Below, one piece after another: positions 52,537-61,672 of a DNA stretch of 64,000 bases (its first letter is position 1; every line of letters starts with the position of its first letter). Source of the stretch: Tsukamurella ocularis (GTDB lineage Bacteria; Actinomycetota; Actinomycetes; Mycobacteriales; Mycobacteriaceae); assembly GCF_024807615.1 (NCBI RefSeq), contig NZ_JANUCJ010000004.1:124001-188000 (forward strand), in the 5' to 3' direction. Position numbers and translations under genes: made by a program. Below the pieces are notes generated by a model. The model saw only the letters and a program-made list of their open reading frames with translations, searched no databases and was not told the origin of the DNA.

Positions 52537-52941
52537 TCAGTCGATCACGGCGAGCGCGTCGATCTCCACGAGCATGACCTCGTGCGGGAGGTCGACGAAG
52601 ACCGTCGTGCGGCAGGGGAGTGCGGCGCCCTCGGGCACGTTCTCGGCGATGAACGCGCCGTAGACCTCGTTCATCGGGGCGAAGTCGTCGCGCGTGGTGA
52701 GGTAGACGCGGAACATGAGCACGTCGGCCACCGAGGCGCCGCCGGCCTCGAGGATCGCCTTGACGTTCTCCAGGGTGCGCCGGGTCTGCTCCTTGACGTC
52801 GCCTTCGGCGATGTACTGGTTCGTCGCCGGGTCCATCGGGCCCTGGCCCGAGACCTGCAGCAGGTTGCCGCGGCGCACGCCCTGGGAGAAGAAGTGGGCG
52901 GGAGCGGGCGCGTCGGTGGTGGAGACGGCGGTCGCGGTCAT
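52537..52941 (-). CDS. RidA-family enamine/imine deaminase
   Basis: A 134-residue RidA/YjgF protein: FFSQGVRRGNLLQVSGQGPM, the family end LPCRTTVFVDLPHEVMLVEI and a conserved Arg in LPCRTTV. RidA hydrolyses reactive 2-aminoacrylate-type imines released by PLP dehydratases. It lies 59 bp after iclR on the same strand, in a cluster with a PLP deaminase, so its imine-hydrolase role fits the pathway. AAAGGAA is eight bases before the ATG. Confidence 0.87.
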   Translation of the reverse strand: MTATAVSTTDAPAPAHFFSQGVRRGNLLQVSGQGPMDPATNQYIAEGDVKEQTRRTLENVKAILEAGGASVADVLMFRVYLTTRDDFAPMNEVYGAFIAENVPEGAALPCRTTVFVDLPHEVMLVEIDALAVID

Positions 52942-53000
52942 GGTGGTGATTCCTTTGCTCTCGTGAGTGTTTCGGTGTTTCCCCGGGGTGTCCGGGAGGT

Positions 53001-53747
53001 TCAGCGCGGGCGGTACCCGCAGTCGCGGGAGATGGCGGCGCACGTCGCGCGCAGCGGCTCCAGCAGGCCCAGTAGCTCGTCGAAGGGCAGGACCACGTCG
53101 GGCACCGACACCGACACCGCGGCGACGACGGTGCCGCTCGCGTCGCGGACGGGCGCGCCGATGCAGTTGATCGTGGGCTCGTTCTCCTCGCGGTCGACCG
53201 CCCATTCCTGCGCGCGGACGCGCTCGATCTCGGCGAGGTAGTCCTCCGGGGTCACGATCGTGTTCGGCGTGCGCCGGGTGAAGTCCATTCCGGCGACGAA
53301 CCGGCGCAGTTCGTCGTCGGGCAGCGTCGACAGCATGAGCTTGCCGACCGCGCTGGAGTTGAGATTGACCTCCATGCCCACCCGCGAGTACATGCGGATG
53401 AGGTCCCGTGACTCCAGCTTGTCGATGTAGACGACGGCGTCGCCCTCGCGGGCCGCGAGGTGCGTGGTCCGGCCGTACTCACGGTTGAACGCCACGAGGT
53501 GGGGCGCGGCGATCTCGCGGATCCCGCGCTGCTCCGAGGCGCGTGCCGCCAGATCGAAGACGCGCGATCCGAGGTGGTACCGATGCGCCTCGTCGTGGTA
53601 CGCGAAGCGCGCTTCGGTGAGTGGGCGCAGCAGGCGCAGCACGGTGGTCTTGTGCACGCCGAGCTCGTCGGCGAGCTCGTCCAGCGAGGCGGGTCCCTCG
53701 CCCAGCAGGCGGAGGATCTCCAGCGCGCGGGTCAGGCTCTGGCTCAT
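53001..53747 (-). CDS. IclR-family transcriptional regulator
   Basis: A 248-residue IclR protein: winged helix-turn-helix in the first 60 residues (ASLDELADELGVHKTTVLRL) and a C-terminal effector domain with SAVGKLMLSTLPDDELRRF and AVDREENEPTINCIGAPVRD. The start ATG 53747 overlaps the kinase gene stop by four bases. It is the likely local regulator of the divergent catabolic operons; direct repeats at 54842-54875 are the candidate operator. KdgR-type IclR proteins respond to ketodeoxy sugar acids (family knowledge). Confidence 0.9.
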   Translation of the reverse strand: MSQSLTRALEILRLLGEGPASLDELADELGVHKTTVLRLLRPLTEARFAYHDEAHRYHLGSRVFDLAARASEQRGIREIAAPHLVAFNREYGRTTHLAAREGDAVVYIDKLESRDLIRMYSRVGMEVNLNSSAVGKLMLSTLPDDELRRFVAGMDFTRRTPNTIVTPEDYLAEIERVRAQEWAVDREENEPTINCIGAPVRDASGTVVAAVSVSVPDVVLPFDELLGLLEPLRATCAAISRDCGYRPR

Positions 53748-54775
53748 GGTGATCCGCTCTCGCGGGGCGGCGGGAAGTCCGCGTCGCCCACGCGGATCCC
53801 GTTCGGGCTGATGTGCGCGGCGGACCAAGTGTCGTCGTCACAGGTCAGCAGCGCTGTCATCGCCTCGGGCGGCAGGGTGGCGAAGTCGGCGCGCACCGTC
53901 AGGGTCGCCGCGGCGCCCGCGTGCCCGCGGCGCAGGCAGCTGCGCATGTCCTCGTCGTGCGCGAGCCCGTGCAGGAAGCCCGCGGCGAAGGAGTCGCCCG
54001 CGCCCACAGGCTCGACCACGTCGACGGACAGTGCGGGGACGGTGATCTGCGCGCCCGCGCGGTCGATCGCGATGGCCCGGATGGCACCGTCCTTGACGAC
54101 GACGGTGCGGGGCTCGGGTAGGAGGGTCCGCACGTCGGCGGGGGAGCCGATCCCGAGCACGCGCTCGGCCTCGTCGGATCCGACCAGGACGACGTCCGCG
54201 GAGCGGGCCAGCTCGATGACCAGGGACGGGTCGCCGTCGGGCCAGAGCTGCTCGCGCCAGTTGACGTCGAAGGTGACGGTGCCGCGCACGCCCGTTCGAT
54301 CCCGGAGCAGGGCGCGGGTGAGGTCCGCACACGATGGGGACAGGGCCGGGGTGATGCCGCTGGTGTGCACGATCCGGGCTTGTCCGAGGGCCGCGGCGAT
54401 CGTGGGGCGCGTCAGGAAGTCGGGGCCCATCGCCGCCGCCGCGCTGCCCGCGCGACGGTAGGTGCTGGCGGTCGCGGGCTCGCCGTCCGCGTCGACGCCC
54501 TCGGTCTTCGCGTACCGGCCGGTGAACCCGTGGTCGTCGACCTCTATGCCGTCGGTGAGCACGCCGTGCGCGCGCAGGTGCTCGACGATCCGTCGCCCCT
54601 CGGTGTCCCCGCCGACCCGGCTGAGGAAGGCCGTGGGCGTGCCCAGGACCGCGGTGCCGGCGGCGACGTTGGCCTCGGCGCCGCCGGCGTGCATGGCGGG
54701 AGCGGGCGCGTCCAGGTCGGCCGCCGCGACCAGCGCCAGCGGTTCCCCGAGGCACGCGATCCATGCTTCCGTCAC
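53744..54775 (-). CDS. PfkB-family sugar kinase (2-keto-3-deoxygluconate kinase-like)
   Basis: A 343-residue ribokinase-fold enzyme: GGAEANVAAGTAVLG (substrate end), a KdgK-like STYRRAGSAAAAM segment, VNWREQLW and the catalytic signature VEPVGAGDSFAAGFL with base Asp261. The substrate is read from context: with a KDPG aldolase in the same cluster, phosphorylation of 2-keto-3-deoxygluconate to KDPG is most likely. The start is GTG 54775 (MTEAWIACLG). It heads the minus operon kinase-iclR-ridA. Confidence 0.85.
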   Translation of the reverse strand: MTEAWIACLGEPLALVAAADLDAPAPAMHAGGAEANVAAGTAVLGTPTAFLSRVGGDTEGRRIVEHLRAHGVLTDGIEVDDHGFTGRYAKTEGVDADGEPATASTYRRAGSAAAAMGPDFLTRPTIAAALGQARIVHTSGITPALSPSCADLTRALLRDRTGVRGTVTFDVNWREQLWPDGDPSLVIELARSADVVLVGSDEAERVLGIGSPADVRTLLPEPRTVVVKDGAIRAIAIDRAGAQITVPALSVDVVEPVGAGDSFAAGFLHGLAHDEDMRSCLRRGHAGAAATLTVRADFATLPPEAMTALLTCDDDTWSAAHISPNGIRVGDADFPPPRESGSP

Positions 54776-54841
54776 CGGTCGTACCGCTCTTTCATCTCGT
54801 GGTTGTGCAGGTCCTCGCAGCAATGCTAGCGTCTGTGACAC

Positions 54842-54875
54842 GCATCACGCAACGGTGATTGCATCATACGCAACG
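54842..54875. promoter_or_regulatory. Candidate IclR operator between divergent operons
   Basis: GCATCACGCAACG (54842-54854) and GCATCATACGCAACG (54861-54875) are near-identical direct repeats; the ACGCAACG cores lie 21 bp apart, two helical turns. TTGC...GCAA in the second copy is also a small palindrome. The block lies between the kinase and deaminase starts and could serve both promoters. Confidence 0.45.
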
Positions 54876-54894
54876 TAGCAGATTGGGATGCACG

Positions 54895-56148
54895 ATGACC
54901 AACGGGAACGGCGCGCGGCCGACGGTGTTGAGTGTGCTCGACAAGGCGGTGCCCGCGTGGGCGAACTGCATGGGCACGGCCGACTTCCTCGCTCGCACAC
55001 CGCGGCTCTCGGAGCTCTCGACTCCGGTGCTGGTGCTCGACCGGGCGGCGATGTCCGACAACGTCGCCGAGTTCGCCCGGTGGACCGCCGCGCACGGATT
55101 CGACCTCGAACCGCACGGCAAGACCACGATGGCGCCCGCGCTCTGGCAGGACCAGCTCGATGCGGGGTCCACCGCCATCACTATCGCCAACCTGCCGCAG
55201 CTGGAGGCAGCCGTTGCCACGGGCTTCCGGAACCTCCACGTGGCGAACGCGATCGCCGATCCGGCCGGCATCCGGTGGCTCGGCGAGGCACTCGACGCCG
55301 ACCCCGGGCTCGAAGTCACCCTGTGGGCGGACGGGCTCGGCACCGTCGACGTGCTCGACCGCGGCCTCGCCGAAGCGACCCGGCAGCCCACCGTGCTCGT
55401 CGAGCTGGGCGGCCCCGGCGGCCGCACCGGCGCGCGCACCGTCGACGAGGCCTTCGCGATCGGCGAGCGCATCGCCGCCTCCCCGCGGCTGCGCCTCGGC
55501 GGCGTCACCGGCTACGAGGGCGCGTTCGCGCACGACACCTCGGCCGCGGCGCTCGGCACCGTCGACGACTACCTCCGCACGCTGAAGGACCTGCACGCCC
55601 GGCTGCGTCCGCTGTACCCGGAGGGCCGCATCGTCGTCTCCGCCGGGGGCAGCGCCTATTTCGACCGCGTCGCCGCCGTCCTGGGCGACATCGACGACGC
55701 GCGGATCGTCGTCCGCTCGGGGGCGTACATCATCCACGACGACGGCTTCTACCGCGGCATCACGCCGTCCGGTCGCGAGGCCGACGCACCCCGGCTGCGG
55801 TCGGCGATGCACGTCTGGGCCCGCGTCATCTCGCGGCCCGAGCCCGGCCTGGCGCTCCTCGACGTGGGCCGCCGCGACGTCTCCTTCGACGAGGGCCTGC
55901 CCGAACCGCAGGTCGCCGCACCGGGACTCGGCGAGCCCGCCCGCCCACTGAAGGCCGAGATCTCCGCGGTCAACGACCAGCACGCCTTCCTGCGGCTGCC
56001 GGCCGGCGACCCGCTCGCCGTCGGCGACGTCGTGCGGCTGGGCTTGAGCCACCCGTGCACCGTCTTCGACAAGTGGCGCGTCATCCCCGTCGTGGCCGAC
56101 GACAGCGAGGACCCGCAGGTCGTCGACATGATCTCGACGTACTTCTAG
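54895..56148 (+). CDS. PLP fold-III amino-acid/aminosugar-acid deaminase (DSD1-like)
   Basis: A 417-residue enzyme of the D-serine dehydratase/D-threonine aldolase family. The alanine-racemase-type barrel has PLP Lys76 in LEPHGKTTMAP, GGVTGYEGAF and SAGGSAYFD. The C-terminal beta domain carries the zinc ligands His386 and Cys388 in LSHPCTVFDKW. These enzymes eliminate ammonia from D-3-hydroxy amino acids. D-glucosaminate is also a 2-amino-3-hydroxy acid, and deamination would give 2-keto-3-deoxygluconate, the substrate of the neighbouring kinase. ATG 54895 begins the plus-strand operon; the amidohydrolase follows after 12 bp. Confidence 0.83.
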   Translation: MTNGNGARPTVLSVLDKAVPAWANCMGTADFLARTPRLSELSTPVLVLDRAAMSDNVAEFARWTAAHGFDLEPHGKTTMAPALWQDQLDAGSTAITIANLPQLEAAVATGFRNLHVANAIADPAGIRWLGEALDADPGLEVTLWADGLGTVDVLDRGLAEATRQPTVLVELGGPGGRTGARTVDEAFAIGERIAASPRLRLGGVTGYEGAFAHDTSAAALGTVDDYLRTLKDLHARLRPLYPEGRIVVSAGGSAYFDRVAAVLGDIDDARIVVRSGAYIIHDDGFYRGITPSGREADAPRLRSAMHVWARVISRPEPGLALLDVGRRDVSFDEGLPEPQVAAPGLGEPARPLKAEISAVNDQHAFLRLPAGDPLAVGDVVRLGLSHPCTVFDKWRVIPVVADDSEDPQVVDMISTYF

Positions 56149-56160
56149 AGCGGGGCCATC

Positions 56161-57762
56161 ATGCACGACACATTGATCCGCGCCGCCGCCGTCGTCGACG
56201 GTACCGAGGCGCCGCGCTACACCGCGGACGTCGCGATCACGGGAGGCGTCATCACCGCGATCGGCGCCGACCTCGGGCCGGCGCACCGCGTCATCGACGC
56301 CGACGGTCTCGTCCTGAGCCCGGGCTTCATCGACATGCACGCGCACTCCGACCTGCAGGTCCTCCTCAACCCCGAGCACCCCTCGCGGATCACGCAGGGC
56401 GTCACGTGCGAGGTGATCGGCCAGGACGGGCTGAGCTACGCCCCCGTCTCCGACGAGACGCTCGCCGTCGTGCGGCGACAGATCGCCGGGTGGAACACCG
56501 ATCCCGAGGGCTTCGACTTCTCCTGGCGCACCGTCGGCGAGTACCTGGACCGGCTCGACGCGGCGGGCACCGCCACCAACCTCGCTTACCTCGTGCCGCA
56601 CGGCCTGCTCCGGGCCCTCACGCTCGGCTTCGGCGACGGTGTCGCGTCCCCGGCCGAGGTGGCGCGGATGCAGGAGATTCTGGCGCAAGGCCTGCGGGAG
56701 GGCGCCGTCGGCCTGTCCACCGGCCTCACCTATACCCCAGCGATGTACGCCGACGACGCCGAGTTGGCCGCGCTCATGCGCACCACGGGCGAGTTCGGCG
56801 GCTACTTCTCGCCGCACCACCGCAGCTACGGCGCGGGCGCGATGGAGGCCTACGCCGAGATGATCGACCTGTCGCGGCGCACCGGCTGCCCGCTGCACCT
56901 CGCGCACGCCACCCTCAACTTCGGGCCCAACAAGGGCCGCGCGCCCGAGCTCCTGGCGCTGCTCGACGAGGCCGTCGCCGCGGGCGCTGACGTCTCCCTC
57001 GACACCTACCCGTACCTGCCCGGCGCGACCACCCTGGCCGCGATCCTGCCGAGCTGGGCCGCGGCGGGCGGCGCCGACGCGACGCTCGCGCGCCTGCGCG
57101 ATCCGCAGGATCTCGCCCGCATCCGGGAGCACCTGGAGCACACCGGATCCGACGGCTGTCACGGCGTGATCGCCGAATGGAACACCATCGAGATCAGCGG
57201 CGTCGGCACCGACGCCCTGGCCGGCTACGTGGGCCGCACCATCGAGCGGATCGCCACCGACGAGGGGCGCGACCCCTTCGACGTGTGCATCGGGATCCTC
57301 CTGGACGATCGCCTCGCCACCGGGATCCTGCAGCACGTCGGGCACGAGGAGAACGTGCGCGCCATCATGGGCCACCCCACGCACACCGGTGGCAGCGACG
57401 GCCTGCTCGTGGGAGGCAAGCCGCACCCGCGGGCATGGGGAACTTTCGCCCGTTACCTCGGCCACTACAGTCGTGAGCTGGGGCTGATGAGTCTCGAGGA
57501 GTGCGTGGGCCACCTCACCGGACGCGCGGCCCGGCGCCTGAACCTGGTCCGACGGGGCCTGGTCCGCGAGGGCTACGCCGCCGACCTGGCGCTCTTCGAC
57601 CCCGACGCGGTCATCGACCGCGCCACCTACGACGCCCCGCGCACGCCCGCAGCGGGATTCACACACGTCCTCGTCCGCGGGGTACCCGCGCTCGACGACG
57701 GCAACCTCACCGGCGCGCTCGCGGGCGGCGCGCTGCGATTGACCGAAGAAGGGGTCCTGTGA
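56161..57762 (+). CDS. N-acyl-D-amino-acid deacylase-like amidohydrolase
   Basis: A 533-residue metal-dependent amidohydrolase: metal motif SPGFIDMHAHSDL (His60, His62), LSTGLTYTPAMYADDAELAA, FSPHHRSYG, MGHPTHTGGSDG near residue 400 and a C-terminal strand domain EGYAADLALFDPDAV. D-aminoacylases remove acyl groups from N-acyl-D-amino acids. In this cluster an N-acylated aminosugar acid is an equally good substrate. The next gene overlaps its stop by four bases. Confidence 0.87.
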   Translation: MHDTLIRAAAVVDGTEAPRYTADVAITGGVITAIGADLGPAHRVIDADGLVLSPGFIDMHAHSDLQVLLNPEHPSRITQGVTCEVIGQDGLSYAPVSDETLAVVRRQIAGWNTDPEGFDFSWRTVGEYLDRLDAAGTATNLAYLVPHGLLRALTLGFGDGVASPAEVARMQEILAQGLREGAVGLSTGLTYTPAMYADDAELAALMRTTGEFGGYFSPHHRSYGAGAMEAYAEMIDLSRRTGCPLHLAHATLNFGPNKGRAPELLALLDEAVAAGADVSLDTYPYLPGATTLAAILPSWAAAGGADATLARLRDPQDLARIREHLEHTGSDGCHGVIAEWNTIEISGVGTDALAGYVGRTIERIATDEGRDPFDVCIGILLDDRLATGILQHVGHEENVRAIMGHPTHTGGSDGLLVGGKPHPRAWGTFARYLGHYSRELGLMSLEECVGHLTGRAARRLNLVRRGLVREGYAADLALFDPDAVIDRATYDAPRTPAAGFTHVLVRGVPALDDGNLTGALAGGALRLTEEGVL

Positions 57763-58391
57763 CCGTGACCGAACAATCCGCGCTGCTCGATGCGCTCGCC
57801 GCCGACCGGGCGCTCACCGTGGTGCGCGCCCCCGAACTCCCCGACGCGGCGGCTCTGTGCCGCGCGCTCGCCGAGGGCGGGATCCGTACCGTGGAGCTGA
57901 CGTTCACCACGCCCGGGGTGCTCGGCCACCTTGAGCGCGCCGCCGGCGTCGAGGGTACGAACCTCGGCGTGGGCACGGTGCGCTCCGCCGCGCAGGCCCG
58001 CGACGCCGTGAACGCCGGCGCCCGCTTCCTCGTGACGCCCGACGTCAACGAAGAGGTAGCCCAGGCCGCCCGCGACCTCGGCGTGCCCGTCTTCCTGGGC
58101 GCGCTCACCCCCACGGAGGTGGCCCGTGCGGCCGCGCTCGGTTCGGTGGCAGTGAAGATCTTCCCCGCCCGCGCCTTCGGGCCGGGGTACCTCAAGGACC
58201 TGCACGGTCCGTTCCCCGGCCTGCCGCTCCTCCCGTCTGGCGGGGTCAGCGAGGCCAATGCCCGTGAGTTCCTGGGTGCCGGCGCTGTCGCCGTCTGCGC
58301 CGGCACGTCCGTCGTGCCCCCCGACACCGTCGCCGCCGGCGACTGGGCCGACATCACCCTCCGCGCCGCGCGTTTCGTCGCAGCGCTCTGA
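57759..58391 (+). CDS. eda: KDPG/KHG aldolase
   Basis: A 210-residue class I aldolase: GIRTVELTFTTPGVL (catalytic Glu), LGVGTVRSAAQARDAVNAGA, Schiff-base Lys133 in SVAVKIFPARAFGPGYLKDL, and LPSGGVSEANA. It splits 2-keto-3-deoxy-6-phosphogluconate into pyruvate and glyceraldehyde-3-phosphate. GTG 57759 overlaps the preceding stop by four bases. The symbol is by family; orthology to E. coli Eda is not tested. Confidence 0.88.
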   Translation: MTVTEQSALLDALAADRALTVVRAPELPDAAALCRALAEGGIRTVELTFTTPGVLGHLERAAGVEGTNLGVGTVRSAAQARDAVNAGARFLVTPDVNEEVAQAARDLGVPVFLGALTPTEVARAAALGSVAVKIFPARAFGPGYLKDLHGPFPGLPLLPSGGVSEANAREFLGAGAVAVCAGTSVVPPDTVAAGDWADITLRAARFVAAL

Positions 58392-58418
58392 TCCCCTTCC
58401 AGAACGGGAGTACCACTC

Positions 58419-59813
58419 ATGTCCTCGGCCATCGACTGGCTGCAGCACGACACCGGAGGTCTGCTGACCCTCGCGGCGGTGTCGATCGCGGTCCTGCTCT
58501 TCCTCATCATCAAGGTCAAGCTCGAACCCTTCATCGCATTGATCATCGTCTCGGTGGGCCTCGCGCTGGTCGCGGGTGTCTCCGTCGAGAAGCTCGTCGG
58601 ATCGCCGCAGAAGGGCGCGGCGCAATCGATCCTGGAGACCGGATTCGGAGGCATCCTGGGGCACATCGCCCCGATCATCGGCCTCGGCACGGTGCTCGGC
58701 GCCATCCTGGAACGCTCCGGCGGCGCCGACGTGCTCACCAGCTGGCTCTTGAAGCTGTTCGGCCCCAAGGGCGCGCCGCTCGCAATGGGCGTCACCGGCC
58801 TCATCCTGGGCATCCCGGTGTTCTTCGACATCGGCATCTTCATCCTGGCACCGCTGGTCTACGTCTGCGCCAAGCGTGGCGGCAAGTCGCTGGTCATGTA
58901 CGCGATGCCGATGCTCGCGGGCCTGTCGATGACGCACGCCTTCCTGCCCCCGCACCCGGGACCGGTGGCCGCAGCCGGCCTGCTGCACACCTCGCTCGGC
59001 TGGATCATCGTCATGGGCCTCGTTTGCGGCATCCCGGCGTGGTTCGCCTCGGGCGTCGTATGGGGTACGTGGATCGGCAAGCGCGTCATCGTCGACGTGC
59101 CGGAGGAGTTCGTCCCCGAGGAGGAACACGCGAGCAAGGACAAGCCTCCGCTCGCGCTGATCGCCTTCATCATCGCGGTGCCCATGCTGCTGATCCTCGG
59201 CGGCACGTTCGGCTCGGTGTGGTTGACGTCGGGCACGAAGCCCTTCGCGATCCTGGTCTTTCTCGGCACGCCCGCGATCGCCCTGACCATCGCCGTGGTG
59301 ATGGCCTTCTACCTGCTCGGCATCCGGCGCGGCATCAACGCGACCCAGCTCGCCGAGATGACGGGCGCGGCGCTCAAGCCGATCGGCATGATTCTGCTCG
59401 TGGTCGGCGCAGGCGCACTCTTCGGCGCGGTCCTGCGGGCGACCGGTGTCGGCACGGCGCTGACGGAGTCGATGTCGAACCTCGGCCTGCCGCTCATCGT
59501 GACCGCCTACCTGGTCAGCTGCGCGCTGCGCGTCGCGCAGGGCTCGGCGACGGTGGCGATCACCGCGACCGCCGGCATCATCGGCGACACCGTGGCCGCG
59601 GGCAATTTCTCCCAGGCGCAGATCGCGCTCATCGTGATCGCGATCTCGGCGGGCTCGATCATCCTCAGCCACGTCAACGACGGCGGCTTCTGGATCGTCG
59701 CGAAGTACTTCAACATGACGGTCAAGCAGACCCTCATGACCTGGTCGGTGCTGGAGACCATCCTCTCGGTGGTGGGCTTCGCGATGGTGCTGATCGTCTG
59801 GGCGATCGTCTGA
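58419..59813 (+). CDS. GntP-family sugar-acid/D-amino-acid permease
   Basis: A 464-residue permease with 12-14 hydrophobic helices. GntP signatures include GFGGILGHIAPIIGLGTVLG, GLSMTHAFLPPHPGPVAAAG and VNDGGFWIVAKYFNMTVKQT. The family includes gluconate symporters and the D-serine importer DsdX. Being last in the operon after aldolase and deacylase, it probably imports the pathway's substrate. It ends at a perfect terminator. Confidence 0.88.
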   Translation: MSSAIDWLQHDTGGLLTLAAVSIAVLLFLIIKVKLEPFIALIIVSVGLALVAGVSVEKLVGSPQKGAAQSILETGFGGILGHIAPIIGLGTVLGAILERSGGADVLTSWLLKLFGPKGAPLAMGVTGLILGIPVFFDIGIFILAPLVYVCAKRGGKSLVMYAMPMLAGLSMTHAFLPPHPGPVAAAGLLHTSLGWIIVMGLVCGIPAWFASGVVWGTWIGKRVIVDVPEEFVPEEEHASKDKPPLALIAFIIAVPMLLILGGTFGSVWLTSGTKPFAILVFLGTPAIALTIAVVMAFYLLGIRRGINATQLAEMTGAALKPIGMILLVVGAGALFGAVLRATGVGTALTESMSNLGLPLIVTAYLVSCALRVAQGSATVAITATAGIIGDTVAAGNFSQAQIALIVIAISAGSIILSHVNDGGFWIVAKYFNMTVKQTLMTWSVLETILSVVGFAMVLIVWAIV

Positions 59814-59820
59814 CGGCCGC

Positions 59821-59850
59821 GGCGTCGCGACGGTCCACCGTCGCGACGCC
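59821..59850 (+). terminator. Terminator of the catabolic operon
   Basis: GGCGTCGCGACGG-TCCA-CCGTCGCGACGCC is a perfect 13-bp stem, seven bases after the permease stop. Confidence 0.8.
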
Positions 59851-59985
59851 GCGTCGCCGTCTCGCCACCGCTGCTACCGCCGGTGCGCCGGATTACCGCG
59901 CGCGGAACCCGTTTCGGCGATACGTTGGACGACAGCGGCCGTGCGATCCGCGGCCGCGTTCCCGCACTGACGAGGTGGACTGAAG

Positions 59986-61626
59986 ATGGCTCATGCGCGC
60001 GCCGGCCAACCGGCTCTTCCCGAGGACCTGATCGACGTCGAAGCTGTACGTGCAGCGTATTATTCGGTCGCGCCCGACCCCGGCGATCCGGATCAGCGGG
60101 TCGCCTTCGGCACCTCGGGGCATCGCGGCACGTCGCGCAGCGGCAGCTTCAACGACAATCACATCGCCGCGACCACGCAGGCCATCGTCGAGTTCCGTGC
60201 CGCGGAGGGGGTGCGCGGCCCGCTCTACCTCGCGAAGGACACGCACCTGCTGTCCGGCCCTGCCTGGGAGACGGCCGTCGAAGTGCTCGCGGCGAACGGC
60301 GTGGACACGCTCATCGACCACGACGACCGGTATACGCCGACGCCGGCGCTCAGCCACGCGATCCTCACCTTCAACCGCAAGCACGGCGGCGTCGAGGCGG
60401 ACGGCATCGTCGTCACACCGTCGCATAACCCGCCCGCGGACGGCGGCTTCAAGTACAACCCGCCCACCGGCGGCCCCGCCGACACCGACGCGACGTCGGT
60501 GATCGCCGCCCGCGCCAACGAGATCCTCGAGGGTGGCCTGCGCGACGTGCGCCGGATCCCGCTGGCGCAAGCGCTCGCGTCGGACGCGATCCAGCGCTTC
60601 GACTTCCTAGATTCCTACGTCGGCGACCTGCCGTCGGTGCTGCACCTCGACAAGATCCGCGACGCTGGCGTCCGCATCGGCGCGGACCCCCTCGGCGGCG
60701 CGGCCGTCGGCTACTGGGGCGCTATCGGCGACCGCTACAACCTCGATCTCACGGTGGTCAACCCAACGGTCGACCCGCAGTTCGCATTCATGACGCTCGA
60801 CACCGACGGCAAGATCCGCATGGACTGCAGCTCGCCGAACGCGATGGCCTCGCTCATCGCGAACAAGGACCAGTACGACATCGCGACCGGCAACGACGCG
60901 GACTCCGACCGGCACGGCATCGTCACCCCCGACGGCGGGCTGATGAACCCGAACCACTACCTCGCCGTCGCGATCGACTACCTCTTCGCGTCGCGGGGCG
61001 GCTGGCGCGACGACGCAGCCGTCGGCAAGACGCTCGTCAGCTCGTCGATGATCGACCGGGTCGTGGCCGAGCAGAACCGGAGGCTCCTGGAGGTCCCCGT
61101 CGGTTTCAAGTGGTTCGTCCCGGGCTTGCTCGACGGGAGCGTCGGCTTCGGCGGCGAGGAGTCCGCCGGCGCCTCCTTCCTACGGCACGACGGCTCCGTG
61201 TGGACCACCGACAAGGACGGCATCATCCTGGCGCTGCTGGCCTCCGAGATCCTCGCCGTCACCGGCAAGAGCCCGTCGCAGCACTTCGCGGTGCTGGGGG
61301 AGCAGTACGGCGTGCCCGCCTACGCCCGCACCGACGCGCCCGCCGGCCGCGAGCAGAAGGCCGTCCTGGCGAAGCTCTCGCCCGAGCAGGTCACCGCGGA
61401 CGAGCTCGCCGGGGAGCCCATCACCGCCAAGCTCACCCGCGCGCCCGGCAACGGCGCGCCCATCGGCGGCCTCAAGGTGACCACGGAGAGCGCGTGGTTC
61501 GCGGCGCGGCCGTCGGGTACGGAGGACGTGTACAAGATCTACGCCGAATCCTTCCGGGGGCCGGAGCACCTCGCGCAGGTGCAGGCCGAGGCGAAGGCGC
61601 TCGTGGACGGCGTTCTGGGCTCCTGA
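59986..61626 (+). CDS. pgm: Phosphoglucomutase (alpha-D-glucose phosphate-specific)
   Basis: A 546-residue alpha-phosphohexomutase: substrate motif [10 protein letters not shown], phosphoserine loop VVTPSHNPP, metal loop [10 protein letters not shown], sugar-binding loop [10 protein letters not shown] and phosphate-binding loop [11 protein letters not shown], all intact and in order. It interconverts glucose-1-phosphate and glucose-6-phosphate for glycogen, trehalose and wall polysaccharide synthesis. Separated from the catabolic operon by a terminator and 135 bp. Confidence 0.95.
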   Translation: MAHARAGQPALPEDLIDVEAVRAAYYSVAPDPGDPDQRVAFGTSGHRGTSRSGSFNDNHIAATTQAIVEFRAAEGVRGPLYLAKDTHLLSGPAWETAVEVLAANGVDTLIDHDDRYTPTPALSHAILTFNRKHGGVEADGIVVTPSHNPPADGGFKYNPPTGGPADTDATSVIAARANEILEGGLRDVRRIPLAQALASDAIQRFDFLDSYVGDLPSVLHLDKIRDAGVRIGADPLGGAAVGYWGAIGDRYNLDLTVVNPTVDPQFAFMTLDTDGKIRMDCSSPNAMASLIANKDQYDIATGNDADSDRHGIVTPDGGLMNPNHYLAVAIDYLFASRGGWRDDAAVGKTLVSSSMIDRVVAEQNRRLLEVPVGFKWFVPGLLDGSVGFGGEESAGASFLRHDGSVWTTDKDGIILALLASEILAVTGKSPSQHFAVLGEQYGVPAYARTDAPAGREQKAVLAKLSPEQVTADELAGEPITAKLTRAPGNGAPIGGLKVTTESAWFAARPSGTEDVYKIYAESFRGPEHLAQVQAEAKALVDGVLGS

Positions 61627-61672
61627 CCGCGCCTGACCTGCGCACTCGCCGGCGGCCGCTATTGTGGTCGGC

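Noticed and set aside
54826-57666. 946-codon open frame opposite the deaminase and deacylase genes
   Set aside because: Composition is biased (Gly, Arg, Asp, Val) with no motifs; the plus-strand enzymes with active-site residues are the real genes.
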